Assembly: GCA_900546665.1 (NCBI GenBank)
Contig: URDY01000037.1
Coordinates: forward strand, 1-24,244
From: an uncultured Paraprevotella sp.
Lineage (GTDB): Bacteria; Bacteroidota; Bacteroidia; Bacteroidales; Bacteroidaceae
Direction: 5' to 3'
DNA length: 24,244 bases
Shown: positions 18,171-24,244 of the stretch, in pieces
How the letters are laid out: each line of letters begins with the position of its first letter
Numbering within the stretch: the stretch's first letter is position 1
Made by a program: the position numbers and the translations under genes
Notes under the pieces: model-generated
Database searches by the model: none
The model's input: the letters and a program-made list of their open reading frames with translations, nothing else
What the model was told of the DNA's origin: nothing

Positions 18171-18554
18171 TTATTGCATTTTCCATTCTTCTCCACAGCG
18201 AAGCATAGGTAAAGAAACTTCTTCGCGGGTGCTGTCGCCATACATCAGTTCCAAAAAAACACAGGCGGCATCTCCCATCACAGTATCTCCCAAAACTCTG
18301 ACTGATGTCAATCCGCCCCGTGACTGTTTTTCGCGGTTGATATACTGCGCCATTAAATCCATCATCTGATTCTTATAAGCAGAGGTCATACTATCACTAT
18401 AAGCAATCCCATTAACATACTGCTCATATTGACCTTCAATCAGATAATTATAATATGTCAATGCAGCCTTTTGGACTGCACTGTCATCAGCCGATCTTCT
18501 GCAGGAAATACAACCAAACAGGAATATCAACACCAGAGGCAATAAGCGTTTCAT
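18171..18554 (-). CDS. Small lipoprotein, possibly NTF2-like/DUF4878-like
   Basis: The 127-residue product begins [18 protein letters not shown], a lipoprotein signal peptide with the likely acylated cysteine at C15 (LFGC) or less likely C18. The mature part is one small alpha+beta domain containing AALTYYNYLIEGQYEQYVNGI, a central helical stretch, then strands (VRVLGDTVMGDAACVFLELMYGD) and a terminal EEWKMQ. This pattern resembles the NTF2-like DUF4878 lipoproteins common in Bacteroidales, but I could not test that. Its ATG overlaps the der stop as TAATG, so it is translated from the der transcript. The function is unknown. Confidence 0.85.
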   Translation of the reverse strand: MKRLLPLVLIFLFGCISCRRSADDSAVQKAALTYYNYLIEGQYEQYVNGIAYSDSMTSAYKNQMMDLMAQYINREKQSRGGLTSVRVLGDTVMGDAACVFLELMYGDSTREEVSLPMLRCGEEWKMQ

Positions 18555-19867
18555 TACTTTTGACGAATAAAGATATTGATCGGTGTTCCGCTGAAATCCC
18601 AGCGTTCACGTATCTTATTCTCCAGGAAACGGCGATATGGTTCCTTAACATATTGCGGCAAATTGGCATAAAACACAAATGAAGGAATCTGTGTTGCCGG
18701 CAATTGCATACAATATTTGATCTTGATATACTTTCCTTTAATTGATGGTGGCGGATAAGCTTCGATCAGAGGCAGCATTTCCTCATTGAGTTTTGCTGTA
18801 GATATACGCTTCTTACGACTTATAAACACATCCTTAGCCGTCTCTAGTACTTTGAAAATACGTTGCTTGGTCAAGGCTGAAGCAAAGATTATGGGAAAAT
18901 CATCAAATGGCGCCATTCTGCTACGGATTGCCCCTTCAAATTCATGCATCACCTTGGCAGTCTTGTCTTCAACCAAATCCCATTTATTGACTACAACAAC
19001 CAGACTCTTGTTGTTTCGCTGGATTAACTGGAATATGTTCATATCCTGTGCCTCAATACCGCGGGTTGCATCAATCATCAGCACGCATACATCAGAATTC
19101 TCTATCGCACGGATAGATCTCATAACAGAATAAAATTCCAAATCTTCTGTCACTTTGTTTTTCTTTCTAATACCAGCCGTATCTACCAGATAAAAATCAA
19201 ATCCGAACTTATTGTAACGGGTGTAGATTGAATCTCGCGTTGTGCCAGCTATATCTGTCACTATATGACGATCCTCACCTATAAATGCGTTGATCAGACT
19301 TGATTTTCCGGCATTCGGACGACCGACAATAGCAAAACGGGGAATTGTTTCATCAGTTTCGTCATCCGCACTTTTGACAAATTTAGAAACAACCAGATCC
19401 AAAAGATCGCCAGTACCGCTACCGGTTGCAGCAGAAATACAATAAGGATCCCCCAAACCTAAAGAATAAAATTCAGCCGCACTATATATCCATTCATTGC
19501 TGTCCGCTTTATTGGCCACCAGAATAACCGGTTTCTTTGTCCGTCTCAATATACCGGCAACCTCTTCATCCAAATCGGTCACTCCATTTTTAACATCAAC
19601 CAAAAACAGAATCACATCAGCTTCTTCTGTAGCCAATTTCACCTGTTTACGGATTTCTTCCTCAAAGATATCATCGGAATTTACAACCCATCCGCCCGTA
19701 TCAATGACGGAGAATTCATGACCTACCCATTCAGATTTACCATATTGACGGTCACGGGTCGTACCAGCCTCGTCACTGACTATGGCATGACGGGTCTTAG
19801 TCAATCTGTTGAATAATGTAGATTTACCCACGTTCGGGCGTCCTACTATCGCTACTATATTTCCCAT
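18554..19867 (-). CDS. der: Ribosome biogenesis GTPase Der
   Basis: Der (EngA) is an essential tandem GTPase assisting 50S subunit maturation. At 437 residues it shows both G domains: the first P-loop GRPNVGKST at 9-17 with DTGG and NKAD, and the second P-loop GRPNAGKSS from residue 182 with DTAG and NKWD. A C-terminal KH-like domain follows (about 350-437), containing [16 protein letters not shown]. It lies 35 bp downstream of era in the same direction with no promoter or terminator between, forming an era–der–lipoprotein run. Confidence 0.97.
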   Translation of the reverse strand: MGNIVAIVGRPNVGKSTLFNRLTKTRHAIVSDEAGTTRDRQYGKSEWVGHEFSVIDTGGWVVNSDDIFEEEIRKQVKLATEEADVILFLVDVKNGVTDLDEEVAGILRRTKKPVILVANKADSNEWIYSAAEFYSLGLGDPYCISAATGSGTGDLLDLVVSKFVKSADDETDETIPRFAIVGRPNAGKSSLINAFIGEDRHIVTDIAGTTRDSIYTRYNKFGFDFYLVDTAGIRKKNKVTEDLEFYSVMRSIRAIENSDVCVLMIDATRGIEAQDMNIFQLIQRNNKSLVVVVNKWDLVEDKTAKVMHEFEGAIRSRMAPFDDFPIIFASALTKQRIFKVLETAKDVFISRKKRISTAKLNEEMLPLIEAYPPPSIKGKYIKIKYCMQLPATQIPSFVFYANLPQYVKEPYRRFLENKIRERWDFSGTPINIFIRQK

Positions 19868-19902
19868 ATTATTTAACTATTTCGGCTTCACAGCCTGTGT
19901 GA

Positions 19903-20787
19903 TTAATCCAAATTATATCCAAAATCCTTAAGTGCCTTATCTGAACTTCTCCAATCTTTGGCCACCTTGACAAAAGTTTCCAGATAAATACTCTTACCGA
20001 AAAATTTCTCCAGTGACTTGCGGGCTTCTGTAGATACTTTCTTCAATGCTACACCCTGATGCCCAATAATGATACCTTTCTGAGATTCACGCTCTACATA
20101 GATAACGACATTAATGTGTATACATTTATCATCTTCCTTAAAACGCTCCACTGCCACTTCTACAGAATAGGGAATCTCCTTGTCATAATAAAGCAAGATT
20201 TTTTCCCTGATAATCTCCGTCACGAAGAAACGGGCCGGTTTGTCTGTCCACTGGTCTTTTTCAAAATAAGGAGGTGAATCAGGCAGCAACGCCTTGATGC
20301 GTTTTAAAACCGTATCAACATTGAACTTACACAATGCCGATATGGGGATAATCTCCGCATCAGGCAATGCCTGATGCCAAAGTTCGACCTTGGCCGACAA
20401 GTCATTCTGATTACTAAGATCTATCTTATTGATCAATACGATTACCGGCACTTGCATTTTAGCTACCTTCTCCAGAAATTCACTGTTCTTGTCCGGAGTT
20501 TCAACCATATCTGTTACATAAAGCAAAACATCGGCATCCTGCAGAGCTGATTCAGAGAAATTGAGCATTGACTCCTGCAGTTTGTAATTAGGTTTGAGCA
20601 CACCCGGTGTATCCGAAAAACAAATCTGCATATCCTCCGTATTCAATATACCCATGATTCGATGACGGGTAGTCTGCGCCTTAAAAGTCGCAATGGAAAT
20701 TCTCTCCCCAACCAGAAGATTCATTAATGTTGATTTTCCGACATTGGGATTTCCGACTATATTTACGAAACCTGCTTTATGTGCCAT
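19903..20787 (-). CDS. era: Ribosome biogenesis GTPase Era
   Basis: Era binds the 3' end of 16S rRNA and promotes 30S maturation. The 294-residue protein has P-loop GNPNVGKS at 12-19, G3 DTPG, G4 NKID and G5 ISAL. The C-terminal KH domain carries the GxxG loop GHQG and the family stretch LETFVKVAKDWR. The start ATG 20787 is 20 bases after a terminator-like hairpin (20808-20835), with no recognisable promoter between. Its expression may come from read-through out of fabH. Confidence 0.96.
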   Translation of the reverse strand: MAHKAGFVNIVGNPNVGKSTLMNLLVGERISIATFKAQTTRHRIMGILNTEDMQICFSDTPGVLKPNYKLQESMLNFSESALQDADVLLYVTDMVETPDKNSEFLEKVAKMQVPVIVLINKIDLSNQNDLSAKVELWHQALPDAEIIPISALCKFNVDTVLKRIKALLPDSPPYFEKDQWTDKPARFFVTEIIREKILLYYDKEIPYSVEVAVERFKEDDKCIHINVVIYVERESQKGIIIGHQGVALKKVSTEARKSLEKFFGKSIYLETFVKVAKDWRSSDKALKDFGYNLD

Positions 20788-20848
20788 AAGAATGTATCTT
20801 TAATAAAAAAACGCATCTAAATACGGATGCGTTTTCTTAAGAATGTAT
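20787..20848. repeat. 11-bp direct repeats flanking the fabH–era hairpin
   Basis: TAAGAATGTAT occurs at 20787-20797, overlapping the first base of the era start, and again at 20838-20848, 51 bp apart. The terminator hairpin lies between the copies. Confidence 0.7.
20808..20835 (-). terminator. fabH terminator
   Basis: A 10-bp stem (20808-20817 with 20826-20835, core ACGCATC/GATGCGT) closes an 8-base loop 37 bases past the fabH stop. On the minus strand the stem runs directly into a T-run (GTTTTTTTATTA), the classic intrinsic-terminator form. Confidence 0.82.
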
Positions 20849-20872
20849 TCAAAATAAAATATAATTCACTAA

Positions 20873-21877
20873 TTATTTATCCTGACCATCGTAGCCCCAT
20901 TTCATGTAGGCAGCTCCCCAGGTAAATCCGGCTCCAAAGGCAGTGAAGATCAGATTGTCTCCCTTCCGGAGCTGTTTCTCATAATCCCAAAGAGCCAAAG
21001 GCAACGTAGCCGCACTCGTATTACCATAACGCTGGATATTGAGCATAACCTTTTCCATCGGCAACTCCAAACGATGAGCTACAGCCTCAATGATTCTCAC
21101 ATTGGCCTGATGAGGAATCACCCACGCAATGTTATCCTTGTTCAGGCCATTACGCTCTGCAATCAATGCAGAAGTCTCACTCATGTTTGTCACAGCAAAC
21201 TTAAACACAGTACGACCTTCCTGATGCAGGTAATGCAAGCGATGATCCAAAGTAAAATAAGAAGGAGGGCATGCTGACCCACCAGCCTTCATACACAAGA
21301 ATGGCAATCCTTTTCCATCTGTGCGCAGGTAAGAATCCTTCCAACCCAGATCTTCTGTCGTAGGTTCTACCAATACTGCAGCTGCTCCATCTCCGAATAT
21401 AGGACATGTAGCCCTATCCGTATAGTCCACCATGGAAGACATCTTGTCTGCACCAATCACAATGATCTTTTTATATCGGCCTGACTCAATCAGGGCTGAT
21501 GCCGTATCCATTGCAAAAAGGAAACCGCTGCAAGCGGCCTGCAAATCATAGGCAAAAGCATTGTTCAAGCCCAATTTGCCAATCACGATTGAAGCTACTG
21601 AAGGGAAATGATAATCCGGTGTTGAAGTTGATACGATAACGCAATCAATTTCATCAGGATTGACTCCGGTTTTCTGAAGCAATTGTTTGGCTGCTTTTCT
21701 GGCCATATAACTTGTACCTAATCCCTCTTCATTCAGGATACGTCTTTCTTTGACACCAATACGAGTCATGATCCATTCGTCGTTGGTATCAACCATACGG
21801 GAAAGCTCGTCGTTGTTCAGTACATATTCGGGTACATAACCACCTATACCGGTGATCACAGCATTTATTTTTTCCAT
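20873..21877 (-). CDS. fabH: 3-oxoacyl-ACP synthase III (KASIII)
   Basis: FabH condenses an acyl-CoA primer with malonyl-ACP to start fatty-acid synthesis. The start ATG 21877 ([18 protein letters not shown]) gives the usual 334-residue protein; the upstream in-frame ATG at 21916 adds 13 unrelated residues. The thiolase-fold catalytic triad is in place: C116 in [11 protein letters not shown]256 in [10 protein letters not shown] and N286 in [10 protein letters not shown], with the family's 30-residue H-to-N spacing. It follows rpmF by 70 bp. In many bacteria plsX sits between rpmF and fabH, but there is no plsX here. A terminator hairpin follows. Confidence 0.97.
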   Translation of the reverse strand: MEKINAVITGIGGYVPEYVLNNDELSRMVDTNDEWIMTRIGVKERRILNEEGLGTSYMARKAAKQLLQKTGVNPDEIDCVIVSTSTPDYHFPSVASIVIGKLGLNNAFAYDLQAACSGFLFAMDTASALIESGRYKKIIVIGADKMSSMVDYTDRATCPIFGDGAAAVLVEPTTEDLGWKDSYLRTDGKGLPFLCMKAGGSACPPSYFTLDHRLHYLHQEGRTVFKFAVTNMSETSALIAERNGLNKDNIAWVIPHQANVRIIEAVAHRLELPMEKVMLNIQRYGNTSAATLPLALWDYEKQLRKGDNLIFTAFGAGFTWGAAYMKWGYDGQDK

Positions 21878-21947
21878 CGCGATTCTTATTTCAAAAAAGT
21901 AGCCGGAGAGAACCATATTCTCCCTGGCTATATTCCTTTATCAACAA

Positions 21948-22133
21948 TTAAACTGCAGCTTCTTTCTCAATAGCCACTTTACCTCTGTAGTATCCGCAAG
22001 TAGGACATACTGTGTGATAAATGTGGAATGCTCCGCAGTTAGGACAAACCGCCAATGTAGGCGCTACTGCCTTATCATGAGTTCTTCTCTTAAGGGTTCT
22101 TGTCTTTGATTGTCTTCTTTTAGGATGTGCCAT
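21948..22133 (-). CDS. rpmF: 50S ribosomal protein L32
   Basis: The 61-residue protein starts MAHPKRRQSKTRTLKRRTHD, the conserved basic N-terminus of L32. It carries a four-cysteine zinc ribbon (C30, C33, C43, C46; CPNC and CPTC), so this is the zinc-binding form of the protein. It lies 4 bp downstream of the DUF177 gene, the widespread yceD–rpmF arrangement. Confidence 0.97.
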   Translation of the reverse strand: MAHPKRRQSKTRTLKRRTHDKAVAPTLAVCPNCGAFHIYHTVCPTCGYYRGKVAIEKEAAV

Positions 22134-22137
22134 TTTT

Positions 22138-22719
22138 CTAAGAATTTAATTTGTTATCTAATATTTTTTTAAGTTCACTCCATCGCGGGTCCGTCGGTCT
22201 TTCACTACCTTCAGGCTCCCCACATGCAATGTCTTCAGACGAATCGTTTTCCAGCTCTTCATCAAAAGACTTGGCCGTATGTTGCTCAAGCACACTCATC
22301 ATCGCGCCATTGCACTTCCCAGGTTCGTGCACATGTTTTATCGGAATTTCTAACGCAATAAATTCGTAAATGTTCCATGCGACATCCAATACACCATCTT
22401 CATAAGGTACCACTATCAGTTCTCCCTCGTCAGCATATTCATCGCCGAACTTTACCTTGAGGACGCTTACGGAATCTACAGACTGATCCATATCATCCAA
22501 GCACCGGTCACAGGGTATCTGCACCACACCCTTTATACAGAAAGTCAGCTCAAATGCGCCTGCCGTCTTCTTCACCCTCAGGATTACATCTACACTACCT
22601 TTCTGTATCAGAACATCCCCAATAGCTTCAAAAAAAGCATTATCCAAATGGTACTGATACTCGACAGCATCAGAACGCATATTCTTCAAATCTATTCTAT
22701 AGTTATGAGGCATATTCAT
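22138..22719 (-). CDS. DUF177/YceD family protein (23S rRNA accumulation)
   Basis: The 193-residue protein matches the YceD/DUF177 family by its central CxxC (IPCDRCLDDM) followed by the conserved acidic stretch, by the motif region VAWNIYEFIALEIPIKHVH, and by its position directly before rpmF. In plants and E. coli the family is needed for normal 23S rRNA accumulation, and it probably acts on L32 or 50S assembly. An ATG at 22713 is an alternative start. The candidate promoter places transcription within a few bases of either, so the mRNA would be nearly leaderless. The C-terminus is acidic and then ends in WSELKKILDNKLN, typical of the family. Confidence 0.9.
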   Translation of the reverse strand: MNMPHNYRIDLKNMRSDAVEYQYHLDNAFFEAIGDVLIQKGSVDVILRVKKTAGAFELTFCIKGVVQIPCDRCLDDMDQSVDSVSVLKVKFGDEYADEGELIVVPYEDGVLDVAWNIYEFIALEIPIKHVHEPGKCNGAMMSVLEQHTAKSFDEELENDSSEDIACGEPEGSERPTDPRWSELKKILDNKLNS

Positions 22720-22727
22720 TTGGGTTG

Positions 22728-22760
22728 CAAATTTACAAAAAAATCAGATATAAGTCCAAC
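22728..22760 (-). promoter_or_regulatory. Candidate promoter of DUF177–rpmF–fabH
   Basis: TAAATTTG (22728-22735) matches the -7 box exactly. A weak -33 element GTTG (22757-22760) lies 21 bp upstream. The predicted start is around 22721, so the leader before ATG 22719 would be almost absent. Confidence 0.5.
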
Positions 22761-22820
22761 TAATTACATAAAAATATTTTTCTGCCAACATCTTTTTATA
22801 ATTATATACAGAAAAACCTG

Positions 22821-24014
22821 TTACGTTTTACCGTACATTGCTTTTTTCAATTCTATTCTAAACGTTGTGCCGCTCCCAATTTCAGATGACTTCACATATA
22901 TTTTTCCTCCGTGATACTCTTCAACAATACGTTTGGCTAATGAAAGTCCTAACCCCCACCCTCTCTTCTTGGTCGTAAATCCTGGACTGAAAACTGTCTT
23001 GAAATGCTTCTTGGATATCCCTTTACCGGTATCGGTAACATCAATGACCACACACTCATTCTCTTCTGTAGCCTTAATCGTAATGCTACCTTTACCATCC
23101 ATGGCGTCTATGGCATTTTTACACAGATTTTCCACGACCCATTCAAAAAGGGAAGCGCACATCATTACTTCAATTCCGTTTTCAGGCATCACACAACTGA
23201 TCTGCACCTTATCAGAAGTACGATGGGAGATATAGTTCACCACATTGTGAAGCACATCCGACAATGATGAATTTCTGAGTTCAGGCATGGAACCTATCTT
23301 TGAAAAACGCTCGGCAATCAATTCCAACCGCTTGACATCCTTATCCATTTCAGGGATCAACTGATCCTCCGGATAGGTTTCGCGCAAGACTTCCACCCAT
23401 CCCATCAAGGAAGAAATAGGAGTACCCAACTGATGTGCCGTCTCTTTTGAAAGCCCCACCCATACTTTATTCTGCTCGGCCCGTTTTGAACTCAATAATG
23501 CAAAAATAGCCACAATCACAAATACCAATACTACCCCTAACTGTATATAGGGATATGATGACAGACGCTGAATCATGATGGATTCGCCGTAACAGATCTC
23601 CAGATAATCAGGACTGGTATTTAAGGTATCAGGTGATGAAAGTTCCATTCGGATAACCTTTCCGTCTGTCTTCATGTGATCTGCCATACGACGGATTCTA
23701 TCCAAGCTGTCAGGCAGATTGTCAGCACTGATCTGCAGATTACGGTAACTTTGCACATATCCTGCAGAATCGAGCACGATAACCGGTATCGTATTGTTAC
23801 CATTCAAGACTTCAAGCACCAAAGTCACATCTGTATTCTGATCAGCATTATTCAGCGTACGCATTGCCTGCGCCCATACTTCCATGTTTTTTCTTTCTCC
23901 CTCTGCCAAATCCTTCACTAGAAGATGGGATGCCACCAAAGAAATAACAGCTATGATAACAGCTATTATTATCAATAAAACTTTGATTCGCTTAATCTGA
24001 TCATACCATTGCAT
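22821..24014 (-). CDS. Membrane sensor histidine kinase, orphan
   Basis: The protein has two membrane segments (about residues 9-32 and 152-171) enclosing a periplasmic sensor region of about 120 residues, then a cytoplasmic kinase core. The H-box is ETAHQLGTPISSLMGW with the phospho-acceptor at H194, counted from ATG 24014. The N-box is NLCKNAIDAMDG, G1 is DTGKGIS, the F-box is FSPGFTTKK and G2 is GWGLGLSLAKRIVEEYHGG. All ATP-binding motifs are intact. I prefer ATG 24014 (MQWYDQIKRIKVLL) over ATG 24026. No response-regulator gene is adjacent. The sensory domain is not one I recognise, so signal and partner are unknown. Its leader holds a terminator-like hairpin 22-34 bases upstream. Confidence 0.92.
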   Translation of the reverse strand: MQWYDQIKRIKVLLIIIAVIIAVISLVASHLLVKDLAEGERKNMEVWAQAMRTLNNADQNTDVTLVLEVLNGNNTIPVIVLDSAGYVQSYRNLQISADNLPDSLDRIRRMADHMKTDGKVIRMELSSPDTLNTSPDYLEICYGESIMIQRLSSYPYIQLGVVLVFVIVAIFALLSSKRAEQNKVWVGLSKETAHQLGTPISSLMGWVEVLRETYPEDQLIPEMDKDVKRLELIAERFSKIGSMPELRNSSLSDVLHNVVNYISHRTSDKVQISCVMPENGIEVMMCASLFEWVVENLCKNAIDAMDGKGSITIKATEENECVVIDVTDTGKGISKKHFKTVFSPGFTTKKRGWGLGLSLAKRIVEEYHGGKIYVKSSEIGSGTTFRIELKKAMYGKT

Positions 24015-24047
24015 ATTGCATCGCATTACATTAACAATAATAAAAAC

Positions 24048-24069
24048 GCAATAAAAAGCATTTTATTGC
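24048..24069 (-). terminator. AT-rich terminator-like hairpin upstream of histidine kinase
   Basis: A perfect 9-bp stem (24048-24056 with 24061-24069, GCAATAAAA/TTTTATTGC) with a four-base loop is followed on the minus strand by GTTTTTATTATTG. It may be a second terminator of the rRNA operon or an attenuator in the kinase leader. Confidence 0.6.
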
Positions 24070-24121
24070 CTAATCCCTATAGCGATACGCATTCATCACC
24101 TGCACATTAAGAAAACAGAAA

Positions 24122-24155
24122 ATCCCTCCGGAACAGTGTGTCGTTCCGGAGGGAT
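24122..24155 (-). terminator. rRNA operon terminator
   Basis: A perfect 13-bp GC-rich stem (24122-24134 with 24143-24155, ATCCCTCCGGAAC/GTTCCGGAGGGAT) and an 8-base loop lie 20 bases after the 5S rRNA end. On the minus strand it is followed by TTTCTGTTTTC. Confidence 0.82.
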
Positions 24156-24174
24156 CTCTCTTGTCTGAAAAAAA

Positions 24175-24244
24175 CGGCGGCTGCCTACTCTCCCACGGGT
24201 GTGCAGTACCATCGGCGCAAGCGGGCTTAACTTCTCTGTTCGGA
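24175..24244 (-). rRNA. 5S ribosomal RNA, 3' part (cut by window end)
   Basis: On the minus strand the sequence begins at the window edge with TCCGAACAGAGAAGTTAAGC. It continues through GATGGTACTGC and GGGAGAGTAGG to the closing GGCAGCCGCCG, all conserved 5S rRNA elements. About 70 bases are present; the 5' third lies outside. It marks the end of an rRNA operon transcribed toward the histidine kinase. The exact 3' end is uncertain by one or two bases. Confidence 0.93.

Noticed and set aside
22777..22816. TTTTTCTG/CAGAAAAA inverted repeat after the histidine kinase
   Set aside because: It has only 8 bp of AT-rich pairing around a 24-base loop, which is weak as a terminator and likely chance in this composition.

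Overview
The window looks like a chromosomal, housekeeping-dense segment from a Bacteroidales bacterium, probably Bacteroides, Phocaeicola or a close relative. Several independent features point there. The upstream regions carry the Bacteroidetes-type promoter (TTTG near -33 and TAnnTTTG near -7) rather than sigma70 boxes. Start codons lack Shine-Dalgarno sequences. The gene orders guaB–parvulin–parvulin–ostA–mutL, tig–clpP–clpX–recQ, era–der and DUF177–rpmF–fabH also fit that order. No insertion sequence, phage gene, integrase, CRISPR array or compositionally foreign island was seen.

Layout, left to right. A tRNA-Val(UAC) at 3-77 has its own promoter. A long minus-strand run follows: guaB (start 9577), two periplasmic parvulin-type chaperones, an OstA/LptA-like LPS-transport protein, a 98-residue tail-anchored membrane protein, mutL and trpS, ending in tandem hairpins at 160-224. 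This run combines GMP synthesis, outer-membrane assembly, mismatch repair and tRNA charging. Next comes recQ with its own promoter and terminator. The protein-quality-control cluster tig–clpP–clpX follows, with a long structured hairpin between tig and clpP. LptB, the LPS-export ATPase, then faces away from mlaE–mlaF, a phospholipid-transport permease and ATPase and the only plus-strand protein genes. A 20-bp perfect-stem bidirectional terminator separates mlaF from a small lipoprotein gene coupled to der. After der come era, fabH, rpmF and a DUF177/YceD gene, which link ribosome assembly to fatty-acid initiation. The window ends with an orphan sensor histidine kinase and the 3' part of a 5S rRNA, separated by two terminator-like hairpins.

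Two functions recur. One is outer-envelope construction: SurA-like chaperones, OstA, LptB, MlaEF and FabH. The other is ribosome and protein maturation: Tig, ClpXP, Der, Era, L32, DUF177, TrpS, tRNA and 5S rRNA.

I did not find a clearly new system. The observations most worth a second look are terminator-like hairpins lying directly in the leaders of clpP, era and the histidine kinase with no recognisable promoter after them; a MutL whose endonuclease motif is degenerate; the tail-anchored 98-residue protein between ostA and mutL; and 11-bp direct repeats flanking the hairpin between fabH and era.
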